A DNA stretch of 64,000 bases. Source: Malus domestica (Eukaryota; Streptophyta; Magnoliopsida; Rosales; Rosaceae). The DNA lies in the NCBI RefSeq assembly GCF_042453785.1, contig NC_091674.1, positions 30,453,501 through 30,517,500 of the forward strand, written 5' to 3'. Below, in pieces: positions 46,221-58,200 of this stretch (its first letter is position 1; every line of letters begins with the position of its first letter). A model generated the notes under the pieces. That model was given only the letters and a program-made list of their open reading frames with translations, was not told the origin of the DNA and searched no databases. A program made the position numbers and the translations under genes.

Positions 46221-49200
46221 TTAACCGCATTGACGCCGCCTCTTCTTTGATTTGTTTCGTAGAAAGCAAGCTAGTGTCATATCACCATCCTCATGATCAC
46301 CTTCGGCACCATTGCTCCCTGTTTCGCTCACAGGTTCACAGTGATCAAGCCCCTCTCCTTTTCCTAGACCAACTCCTTTTGGAAGCGATTCTGATTTCAT
46401 TGTCGCACTTGAAGGACGGCTTTTGGAAGTTTGAGGACGGCTTTTGGAAGTTTGAGGGCGCTTCTTCTTTGATTTCTTCTTCCCCAAGGAAGCAAGAACA
46501 TCATCAGCATCATGATCACTTTTTGGACTAACGCCCGCCACTGTGATCACAGGTTCTTGGAAGGTAACATTCCGCTCGCTGTCTAACTTTAGTCCACCTT
46601 GCTCGCTGTCGCAAACCATGATGGCTGCTTCAGGATGTGATCCAGCTCCCTTCTGGATATTGTTGGTGGGGGAATCTTGAACAGAACAATCAGAAACTAC
46701 AAGCTTTCTCTTCTTTCTCGTATCATTTGAGGGAGGCCCAAGATTTCTCTTCTTTGATTTATTGCGTTGAAAGACAGCAAGTGTAGTATCATCTCCATCT
46801 GATGTTCCGACAATCTGATCAGAACAAGACGTTTCCCTCTGTTCTTCTTTGTGTGTAACGTGCTCATCAGGAACAGGTACAATAACCTGACCCTCTCCTG
46901 TTGGCTCAGTACTTTTGCGCCTTCTACGCCGCTGTTTACGAACATTATTCTTCTTATTTGGCGCATCATGTCCGTTGGATGTCTCAACTTGATCAGAATT
47001 ATCTATCCCATGAGCATCTGAACAACTTTCACTATTGTTTTTATTCCTCCCGGACCTAGTCTTGTTCGGAACTTTGCTGCATTGAATAAAAGGAAGATAT
47101 GGTAAGTACGATATAAAGCAGAGATAGAATATCACAATATTGTATGCATTCTCCACTTATTAATACAAGAAACCGAAAAATATAAGAAAGCTTGTAGAAA
47201 TACATTTTGTTGGCTTCAACATAACAGAGGTGGGGAAAATCGCAAACATAATTTTCTGGGCATTTGAACATTATACCTTAATTTTCCATTCTGCTTCTTA
47301 GGATAAGTTAGAGTTTTGGTTGAAGTATCAATCGGTGGAAGAAAATCATTGGGGCCAAGGGCTGGACGCTCTTCCTCCCGATCAACAAAGTTGCACATAA
47401 GAGCAACCTTCTTGATTTTCTTCTGTTCTTTGAGCAAGAGCACTTCTTCTGGATATAAAACCTTACATCTCCTGGTCAAAATGAAACCAAGACAAAATAA
47501 GTACAGGCAACAAAAGGGTTCAATAAATCAATTTAACAAAATCAAGAAGTCATACCTCCAGCACATATTATCAGTACGTCGAGGCACACATGCAGCAACT
47601 TTGGACCAGCAATATCCATGTTCCTCGATTGCTGCTCTCAATCTTGAGTCCTCTTCTTCAGCCCATTCACCATAGTTCAAAGATGGTTCTAAAGAGTTGA
47701 CATATCTGCCAAAAGATATAAAAAATTAACAATTTTCTCCAAATGGTAGTTTCTGAGCTTAACTTGAGAAGAGGTAGCAGTACCTATCTCTACACTGTGA
47801 TTGAGTTCGACCTGGCACAAATTGAGCTGTTTTATTCCAATTTTTTGGTCCAAAAAGCATTTGAGCTACTTTCAGACATTTGTCTTCCTCCGGAGTCCAC
47901 CTACCTTCTCTTTTCTTGGTTGGGTGAAGAGATTTCTTCCATCTGTGAAGTATGAAATATGCTGCCATAAGAAAACCAGATTCTAATAGACGGAATGATG
48001 AATGCAAAATAGCATGAAATGGGATTCTTGAGTTAGCGATAGGGGGCTCCAAAAGTTTTGAAAATAAACAGACAGAAAAACGAACCTATTAGAGCACTGG
48101 GTGCCAGCTCGTCCTCCCAATGCAGAAGCTATAGCCTGCCAATTACCCTCACCCAAAGTTTCTACAGCAGAGCGAAGTCTTGCATCCTCATCCTTGGTCC
48201 ACTCCCGTTTAAGTATGGAAGCATTTAGGCTCCTTTGATACCGTGCCAAGCACTGAAACGGAGTCCTGTTTGTCCCCAATGATACTGCAATATCAAACCA
48301 ATTATTGATCCCCTTCTCCTGGACAAAATACAGAAGATTCTTGTCCTCTTTTGCAGTCCATGATTTACGATTGATTAAAGGATCCTCCCAGTTCAACCAC
48401 CTGCAAGGATGAATTAGATAAATCAAACTAAAAGAAACGGAAGATGCTGCCATTTGAATACGGTTATTGTGGACTGACAAACACAGTTAATGAAAGCATC
48501 ACAGACATCTGTGATGGCAATCATCACAGGCACGCTCAACACACATTTATGAGTAAAATACATGCCATGTATGGGTCCCACCTTTATGACCAATGCTGAC
48601 CTTGCATTTTTTAATTAAATCCAACAATAGTAAATGTGTCTGTGATGATGACCCCATAGACATCTGCCAAAACTCGCTTCATTGAAGGATACAAATGCTT
48701 CAGGAAAATCAATAGAGACAAAAACACCAGTCAAGAACGGCACACTTTGAGGTGCGAAACAAAACCCATTCCAGTAAAATGGCAATAGGTATAATAAAAC
48801 CTCTTAAGTTCAGTTGCTTACTTAATCGTACTTGTTCATCACACAAATATTATGAAACGAAGTTACCATACCGACTATTTTTGTAGAAATATAAACATAA
48901 AGTTGGAAGTGTGATAAACCATATACTCAGCTAAGGTCTCATTCCAAGGTTGCACTCAGATAACATATAATATAAATATTTTATATGTATTTATGATGTA
49001 TGCCAACATACTGATTCAACAAAGAAACTTATTTCAAATTTTGGGCAACATAGAAAAATGAAAATGAATAACCCATTAGAAAGTTTAATTCTGCAACAAG
49101 AAGGAACCATTAAAATATCTCATACCTTGTTTCACATTCTGCACCAGAACGACCCGGGAGATACATGGAAGCCAACTGTTCCCATTTAACCTTAGGCAGG

Positions 49201-52200
49201 AACTCTCTGATAATTTCTGGGGTAATTTCAAGACCTTTGATTGAAGCCAAAATGTCATCAATATGATTAGATTCTCCACAAGGTCTCTCGGAAAAACTGT
49301 CAAGGATTATATGGAGTCAGAGAACGCATGTTTAAGAAACAATGTAAAGTTCCATTATATAAAAAAAATTACAGCTTGCAGTCAAGGTAATCACGTTCTC
49401 CTTTTGTATTCAACCAAGAACGAGCTTGACAAACAAAGGCATTCTACACTCACACTCTCCTACAAACCATAATGAATCACATCGTTGGAATTGTACTTAT
49501 AATATATTGGGATAGAGATATATGCCTTCCATCTTTTATTTGATGAACATATGCCTCCCGTCCATGAATGTCAAAAATAAAACTATATTAACGCTCGTTC
49601 AGAACCTTCAAAACTTCTGTTTGGTTTCACAGAACACATTAAAAATCACGTAACATGCCACCATAAGAAATAAAATAAGACCTAACAAACCTTGATTCAT
49701 CAACAGAAGATTGGAGCACCATTTCTTGAAATTGTTGCTTTATACCCTTTTCAAGGGCTTCTTTTTCTACCTTTGACCATTTTTTTCGACATAATGAATC
49801 CAGATATTTTTTCATCGTCATTCTGTAATTAGCGACATGAGAGTTCTCTTCTGGGCCATATAACAAAGCTGAGATCTTTTTGTAATGAACCTGCAGAAAC
49901 AATAGGTATCCCAGGTATTAGAAGGAAGCTAGAAAACATCAGTAATAAAAGCGAACAGTCTTGCTGAAAGGAATTAGAACATTTCTTTTCAAACACTAAT
50001 GCAACCTTAGGCCAAGTGATTAGTAATCAACACGGTTCTTTTACTTACTCTTTCACTACACCACAGACTAAGATGTTCAAGCATAACAATTAAAACATCG
50101 ATTGAGCTGATCAAAATTATGAGGCCAAGATAATTTAGAGATACTATAATAAAAGGAGAAACAAACAAAAAAAATGAAAATGTCCCATAAAACAATCATA
50201 TTAAGATTGTCACGGAAAATGACAATCACAGGGCTGAATATTATTACAAGTGGAACTTTAGAGTATATTCTGACCAACTACTCCTAAACCTAAAGTACAA
50301 AATTAATTCAAAAATACCAAAAAATGAATAATCATCAAAACAGATTTGAGAGAACTTAGGAACGGCTTATAAAAATAAGCAACTAACCTTTGAATCCCTG
50401 GAATCCCTTGGCCCTTTCGGTAAAATTAACTGGACACGAGGATCCTTCTTTTGGGACAGTGATTCCCAAGTTCGTCTTTTGCAAGAAACCTGAAAGTCTT
50501 TAAGGATTTTAACACGTTCCTTCAATTTTCTGTTCTCCTCAATTTTTGCTTCAATTTGGATCAACTTATTCCGGATAAATTTCTGACTAGCCCTATTCTT
50601 CTTAATGGCATCCATAAACACCTGAGCAGCCTTTGGGAAGCTCGAGTCTTTGCGTGGCAACATGGACGTGCTGCAAGAATCTGACTGATTCCACACAATC
50701 AACGCAGAAGACTGTCCCTCTGCATTGTCACTCAGTGGTTTGGTGGCCAGGTCAGCATCTTCAGGATCTGGAAACCTTTCAAGAGCATCATTTCTAATAG
50801 CAGAAATTTCATAACAAGTTTCCTTCACCGATTTGCAACAGGAACCAACCTGTTTCGTATCATTTTCTAGAGTATCTGAAAATCCAAATAATATTGTCTG
50901 AGGTACAATTAAAGTGGGGATGAGGACATGAAATCTTGCAAAAAGATGACAACAAAATATTTAAGCATATCCATTCAACTTCAAGTACCATCAGATCAGG
51001 AAAGGGACTCAGGAACTCGATTTAGCTCCAATTCAATCATGCAAATATACAACAAACTTCGAATAAAACACCATTTTCTTTGTGGCATTGAGCCAAAAAG
51101 TATCATTCCAATGCTTGCCACAAAACCGACCTCAAATGAGTCGATTTCAGAGGATGAATCCTTAAAATCGTACTCCAAAGTTCCAAACCCTGATGTAGCT
51201 AAAAAATGCTACACCTTTTAGTTACTCAGTGATAGCTAAAGATTACAAATTTACATATCCTTGTTCCTGAAGTGTACGGCTTTGGAGTGAATTTCGAATC
51301 AAGGTGCAACGACAAGAAACAACAACAACAACAACAACAAAGCCTTTTCCCACTAAGTGGGGTCGGCTATATGAATCCTAGAACGCCATTGCGCTCGGTT
51401 TTGTGTCATGTCCTCCGTTAGATCCAAGTACTCTAAGCCTTTTCTTAGAGTCTCTTCCAAAGTTTTCCTAGGTCTTCCTCTACCCCTTCGGCCCTGAACC
51501 TCTGTCCCGTAGTCACATCTTCGAACCGGAGCGTCAGTCGGCCTTCTTTGCACATGTCCAAATCACCGGAACCGATTTTCTCTCATCTTTCCTTCAATTT
51601 CGGCTACTCCTACTTTACCTCGGATATCCTCACTCTCAATCTTATCCTTTCTCGTGTGCCCACACATCCCACGAAGCATCCTCATCTCTGCTACACCCAT
51701 TTTGTGTACGTGTTGATGTTTCACCGCCCAACATTCTGTGCCATACAACATCGCTGGCCTTATTGCCGTCTTATAAAATTTTCCCTTGAGCTTCAGTGGC
51801 CTACGACGGTCACACAACAATGCTGGATGCACTCTTACACTTCATCCATCCAGCTCGTATTCTATGGTTGAGATCTCCATCTAATTCTCCGTTCTCTTGT
51901 AAGATAGATCCTAGGTAGCGAAAACGGTCGCTTTTTGTGATCTTCGCTAAATTGCTCCGGTCATTAGTGTGGATAAGTATATAAATGGATAGAGATAGGA
52001 AAGCAAACACAAGATGTACGTGGTTCACCCAGATTGGCTACGTCCACGGAATAGAAGAGTTCTCATTAATTGTGAAGGGTTTACACAAGTACATAGGTTC
52101 AAGCTCTCCTTTAGTGAGTACAAGTGAATGATTTAGTACAAATGACATTAGAGTACAAATGACATTAGGAAATATTGTGGGAGAATGATCTCGTAATCAC

Positions 52201-55200
52201 GAAACTTCTAAGTATCGGAGTGTGGTATCATCTTGACTTGCCTTATCTGTCTCATAGGTAGATGTGGCAGCTTCTCTGGAAGTACTCTTCCTCCATCCAG
52301 GGGTGGTATCTTTAACTGATGGAGATGCACAAGGTAATATATCAATTTCACTTGAAGCTTACTTGTAGTTTCAGGCTTGGTCAAGCGCGATACAAACCAT
52401 GTAGTAGGAGTCCCCCAAGTCGCCGAGCTAGGGGATTTGCTGAAAAAGGTGACAGACAAGGTAAGCAATCAGAGCTCCGGCTGATTGTTCACCTTCTCCC
52501 CATCTTGCAGCAGCATGAAGGATAAAGAGAAGAAAAATGAGAAGAGATGATATGGGATACTTTTGCTTTTGAAGAAGTAACTTTCCACAGGCTTATTCTT
52601 GAACTGAGCTGGAGGGTTTTCTGGTTTCCTCCAGAGTATAAGGCCGACTGAAGAATTTGAGGGTCAAAACAAGTCCATCAAATCTAGAGTACGTTCGACC
52701 CTGATGATATGGGATACTTTTGCTTTTGACAGAGTAATGGATGGATCGGCACGTGTGCTGTTACGCTTGTCTCCACATGCTTCCTTGTATCCTTCGCACT
52801 TGCCCTATCTGTTCCTCAAGCAGATGCGGTATCTTCCCTGGCAACATAAGATGTTGAAGATGAGTACTCGAGAGCAATGCCAGGTAAGTAATCAGGTAAG
52901 GGGTTCCAGGCTGTCAGTTCCTGGCTGGGAGCTTGATTTCAAGTGCTGACTGATTGCTCTCTTTCTCCTTGTCTTGCAGGTAAAAACAAGGCCAAAGGAA
53001 AAGACAGGGAAAAAGCATGATATGGGATACTCTTGCTTTTAACCCTGATGATATGAGATATTCTTGCTCTAGTATAGCTTGTTTGCAAAGGTATTATCGG
53101 GGGGAAAGAAAGCTGAATATTTCGAAAGGCTTCGTTGGGAGTGCCCTCTCAGATATGAGGAAGGGTTGAGCATTTTTGCAGGTCTGCCTGTCCGTTGGGG
53201 ATGGAGGTCGACATATATAGGAGTCTCCCTAACAACAAGTAGTAATGCTATTCCTTTACCCTGCTTGGTCATAGCACGGTAGTGGGAGCTGCCAGCTTCA
53301 CATGTTTTAACTCTGTCAGAGCACTTTGAAAAAGTGGTATGTGGTATCTGGCTCTCGAGATTCGGAGAACGATGCTTCTTCGATTTTTGAGAAAGCAATC
53401 ATGGTGGGGGTCTGGCTCTCGAGATTCGGGAAGCAGTGTCTCTTCGATTTTTGAGAAAGTAATCATGTTGGGAGTCTGGCTCTCGAGATTCGGAAGGCGG
53501 TGCCTCTTTGATTTTGGAGTAAGCAATCTTGTTGGGAGTGTTTTCTCGGATGTGAGTAAAGGTTGGGCATGTTTGCTAGTCTACCTTGCCACGAAGCACG
53601 GAGGTTGACACACAGGGACTTTCCAATTATCCAGCAGTGGTACTGTTCCTTTACCCTTGTGGGTAATAATATGGTAGCTAGACCTTCAAAATTTATGTGT
53701 CTAAACTTTGTTAGTGCTGTTTCTTTGCTATTCTTTTACCTTTCTTGGTCAGAGCGATGTAGTGGGAGCTGCAAGCTTCACGTGCTCAACTTTGGCAGAG
53801 ACTTTGACAAAGTTATCTGTGGTACCCATGAGCTATTGTTGCGTGTAGGAAGTGGGTGATTGAACAGTAAGATTCATGTGCTTTCTACTTCACCAGAAGT
53901 CTTCGCAAAGCTAAGTGTGCGTGTGACAGGTGCTGACAAGGCTAGAAAAGAAGGTGCCTCTTCGATTTCTGAGATCGGCCCTCGTGGTCTCTGAGCAGCC
54001 CAGCTTTTGAGAAAGCGAGCGCCTCTTCGATTGATTCGGAGAACGATGCCTCTTCGATTTTTGAGAAAGCAATCATGCTGGGGGTCTGGCTCTCGAGATT
54101 CGAGGAGCAATGTCTCTTCGATTTTTGAGAAAGTAATCATGTTGGGAGTCTGGCTCTCGAGATTCGGAGGGCGGTGCCTCTTCGATTTTGGAGCAAGCAA
54201 TCTTGTTGGGAGTGTTTTCTCGAATGTGAGTAAAGGTTGGGCATGTTTGCTAGTCTACCTTGCCACGAAGCACAGAGGTTGACACACAGGGACTTTCCAA
54301 TTATCCAGCAATGGTACTGTTCCTTTACCCTCTCTTCGATTTTTGAGAAAGTAGTCATGTTGGGAGTCTGGCTCTCGAGATTCGGAGGACGGTGCCTCTT
54401 CGATTTTGGAGCAAGCAATCTTATTGGGAGTGTTTTCTCGAATGTGAGTAAAGGTTGGGCATGTTTGCTAGTCTACCTTGCCACGAGGCACAGAGGTTGA
54501 CACACAGGGACTTTCCAATTATCCAACAGTGGTACTGTTCCTTTACCCTTGTGGGTAATAATATGGTAGCTAGACCTTCAAAATTTATGGGTCTAAACTT
54601 TGTTAGTGCTGTTTCTTTGCTATTCTTTTACCCTTCTTGGTCAGAGCGATGTAGTGGGAGCTGCAAGCTTCACGTGCTCAACTTTGGCAGAGAACTTTGG
54701 CAAAGTTATCTGTGGTACCCATGAGCTATTGCTGCGTGTGGGAAGTGGGTGATTGGACAGTAAGATTCATGTGTTTTCTACTTCCCCAGAAGTCTTCGAC
54801 AGAATACCCATAATTTCCACAAAGCTGAGTGTGCGTGTGACAGGTGCTGACAAGGCTGGAAAAGTAGGTGCCTCTTCGATTTCTAAGATCGGCCCTCGTG
54901 GTCTCTGAGGAGCCCAGCTTTTGAGGAAGCGAGCGCCTCTTCGATTTCTGAGATCGGCTTTCGTGGTCTTTGAGCAGCCCAACTTTTGAGAAAGCAAACA
55001 CCTCTTCGATTTATGAGATCAACCCTCGTGGTCTCTAAGCAGCCCAGCTTTTGAGAAAGCAAACGCCTCTTCGATTTCTGAGCAGGCGCCTCTTCAATGT
55101 CTGAAGCTCCGTCGAGTGCAGCTTTTTATAGGGGCTGGCATTAAGTTCCAAAGCACACTTGAATCTCCACCAGTAGAAGCTTCATTCTTGCACTTCTAAG

Positions 55201-58200
55201 ATCTTGATTTGTCCGACCTCTTCTCTCTTCAATACCTTTGAAAATGTCTGGCCCCTCCGACCGTCGTTTTGACTTGAACCTTGTTGAAGAGGCAGCCCCG
55301 CCTTCTCCAGACAACATATGGCGCCCATCCTTCGTCTCCCCTACTGGTCCTCTTACCGTTGGGGATTCCGTGATGAAGAATGATATGACCGCTGCGGTGG
55401 TGGCCAGGAACCTTCTCACTCCCAAAGATAACAGACTACTTTCCAAACGGTCTGATGAGTTAGCTGTTAAGGATTCACTGGCTCTCAGTGTTCAGTGTGC
55501 AGGTTCTGTGTCTAATATGGCCCAACGCCTATTTGCTCGAACCCGTCAAGTTGAATCATTGGCGGCCGAAGTGATGAGTCTCAAACAGGAGATTAGAGGG
55601 CTCAAGCATGAGAATAAACAGTTGCACCGGCTCGCACATGACTATGCTACAAACATGAAGAGGAAGCTTGACCAGATGAAGGAAACTGATGGTCAGGTTT
55701 TACTTGATCATCAGAGATTTGTGGGTTTGTTCCAAAGGCATTTATTGTCTTCGTCTTCTGGGGCTGTACCGCGTAATGAAGCTCCAAATGATCAACCTCT
55801 GACGCCTCCTCCTTCTAGGGTTCTGTCCAGTACTGAGGCTCCGAATGATCCCCCTCCGATGCCTTCTCTTTCTGGGGCTCTACCGACTGCTGAGACTTCT
55901 CCTAAGCAACCTTTGTGAAGGCTCCATCTTGTTTGTTTATTTTGACTCATGTATATGTACATATTTGTAGCTTATCGGGGATATCAATAAATAAGTTTTC
56001 CTTCATTTCAACGTATTGTGTTAAATACACCAAAGCCTTCTTCGCTAAGTTCTTTGAATTTTCTTTTGTTGAAGCTTGTATGTTGAAGCTTTCTGAGTGG
56101 AGCATGTAGGTTGGGGTAGTGTTCCCTTAATTTTTCGAGTGAGGAAAACTTCTCGGTTGGAGACTTGGAAAATCCAAGTCACTGAGTGGGATCGGCTATA
56201 TGAATCTTAGAACGCCATTGTGCTCGGTCCTGTGTCATGTCCTTCGTTAGATCCAAGTACTCTAAGTCTTTTCTTAGAGTCTCTTCCAAAGTTTTCCTAG
56301 GTCTTCCTCTACCCCTTCGGCCCTGAACCTCTGTCCCATAGTCGCATCTTCTAATCGGAGTGTCAGTAGGCCTTCTTTGCACATGTTCAAACCACCGTAA
56401 CCGATTTTCTCTCATCTTTCCTTCAATTTCGGCTACTCCTACTTTACCCCAGATATCCTCATTCCTAATCTTATCCTTTCTCGTGTGCCCACACATCCAA
56501 CGAAGCATCCTCATCTCCGCTACACCCATTTTGTGTACGTGTTGATGCTTCACCGCCCAACATTCTGTGCCATACAGCATCGCCGGCCTTATTGCCGTCC
56601 TATAAAATTTTCCCTTGAGCTTCAGTGGCATACGGCGATCACACAACACGCCAGATGCACTCTTCCACTTCATCCATCCAGCTTGTATTCTATGGTTGAG
56701 ATCTCCATCTAATTCTCCGTTCTTTTGCAAGATAGATCCTAGGTAACGAAAACGGTCGCTCTTTGGTATTTCTTGATCTCCGATCCTCACCCCTAACTCG
56801 TTTTGGCCTCCATCTGCACTGAACTTGCACTCCATATATTCTGTCTTTGATCGGCTTAGGCGAAGACCTTTAGATTCCAACACTTCTCTCCAAAGGTTAA
56901 GCTTTGCATTTACCCCTTCCTGAGTTTCATCTATCAACACTATATCGTCTGCGAAAAGCATACACCAAGGAATATCATCTTGAATATGTCCTGTTAACTC
57001 ATCCATTACCAACGCAAAAAGGTAAGGACTTAAGGATGAGCCTTGATGTAATCCTACAGTTATGGGAAAGCTTTCGGTTTGTCCTTCATGAGTTCTTACG
57101 GCAGTCTTTGCTCTTTCATACATATCCTTTATAGCTTGGATATATGCTACTCGTACTCCTTTCTTCTCTAAGATCCTCCAAAGAATGTCTCTTGGGACCC
57201 TATCATACGCTTTTTCCAAATCTATAAAGACCATGTGTAAATCCTTTTTCCCATCTCTATATCTTTCCATCAATCTTCGTAAGAGATAGATTGCCTCCAT
57301 GGTTGAGCGCCCTGGCATGAACCCGAATTGGTTGTCCGAAACCCGTGTCTCTTGCCTCAATCTATGCTCAATGACTCTCTCCCAGAGCTTCATTGTATGA
57401 CTCATTAACTTAATACCCCTATAGTTCATGCAATTTTGTACGTCGCCCTTATTCTTGTAGATAGGCACCAAAGTGCTCGTTCGCCACTCATTTGGCATCT
57501 TCTTCGTTTTCAAAATCCTATTGAAAAGGTCAGTGAGCCATGTTATACCTGTCTCTCCCAAAACTTTCCACACTTCGATTGGTATATCGTCTGGGCCTAT
57601 TGCTTTTCTATGCTTCATCTTCTTCAAAGCTACAACCACTTCTTCCTTCCGGATTCGACGATAAAAAGAGTAGTTTCTACACTCTTCTGAGTTACTCAAC
57701 TCCCCTAAAGAAGCACTCCTTTCATGTCCTTCATTGAAAAGATTATGAAAATAACCTCTCCATCTGTCTTTAACCGTGTTCTCTGTAGCAAGAACCTTTC
57801 CATCCTCATCCTTGATGCACCTCACTTGGTTTAGGTCCCTTGCTCTAGCTAGTTTATAGATATCCAACTCTCCTTCTTTGGTATCTAGTCGTTTATACAT
57901 ATCGTCGTAAGCCGCTAACTTAGCTTCTCTGACCGCTTTCTTCGCCTCTTGCTTCGCTTTTCTATACCTTTCACCATTTTCATCGGTCCTCTCCTTGTAT
58001 AAGGCTTTACAACATTCCTTCTTAGCCTTCACCTTTGTTTGTACCTCCTCATTCCACCACCAAGATTCCTTTTGGTGTGGGGCAAAGCCCTTGAACTCTC
58101 CTAATACCTCTTTTGCTACTTTTCGGATACAACTAGCCATGGAATCCCACATTTGGCTAGCTTCCCCCTCTCTATCCCACACACATTGGGTGATTACCTT

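Larger units (their letters stand above)
51946..56169 (+). mobile_element. Rearranged LTR-type (LARD-like) element segment
   Basis: 51950-52190 matches the solo LTR at 15212-17117 but lacks the first 60 bp and the second half. It is followed by internal sequence: GATATGGGATACTTTTGCTT-type repeats (52547, 52705, 53018), large direct repeats, and one coding frame at 55244-55918. No second LTR, primer site or pol is present, so it is a truncated non-autonomous element. It lies antisense to the LINE and to MYB4R1. Confidence 0.65.

Noticed and set aside
48490..48665. Inverted CACAGACATCTGTGATG-type pair in a MYB4R1 intron
   Set aside because: Short imperfect inversions are visible, but ends and duplications are too unclear to call an element.
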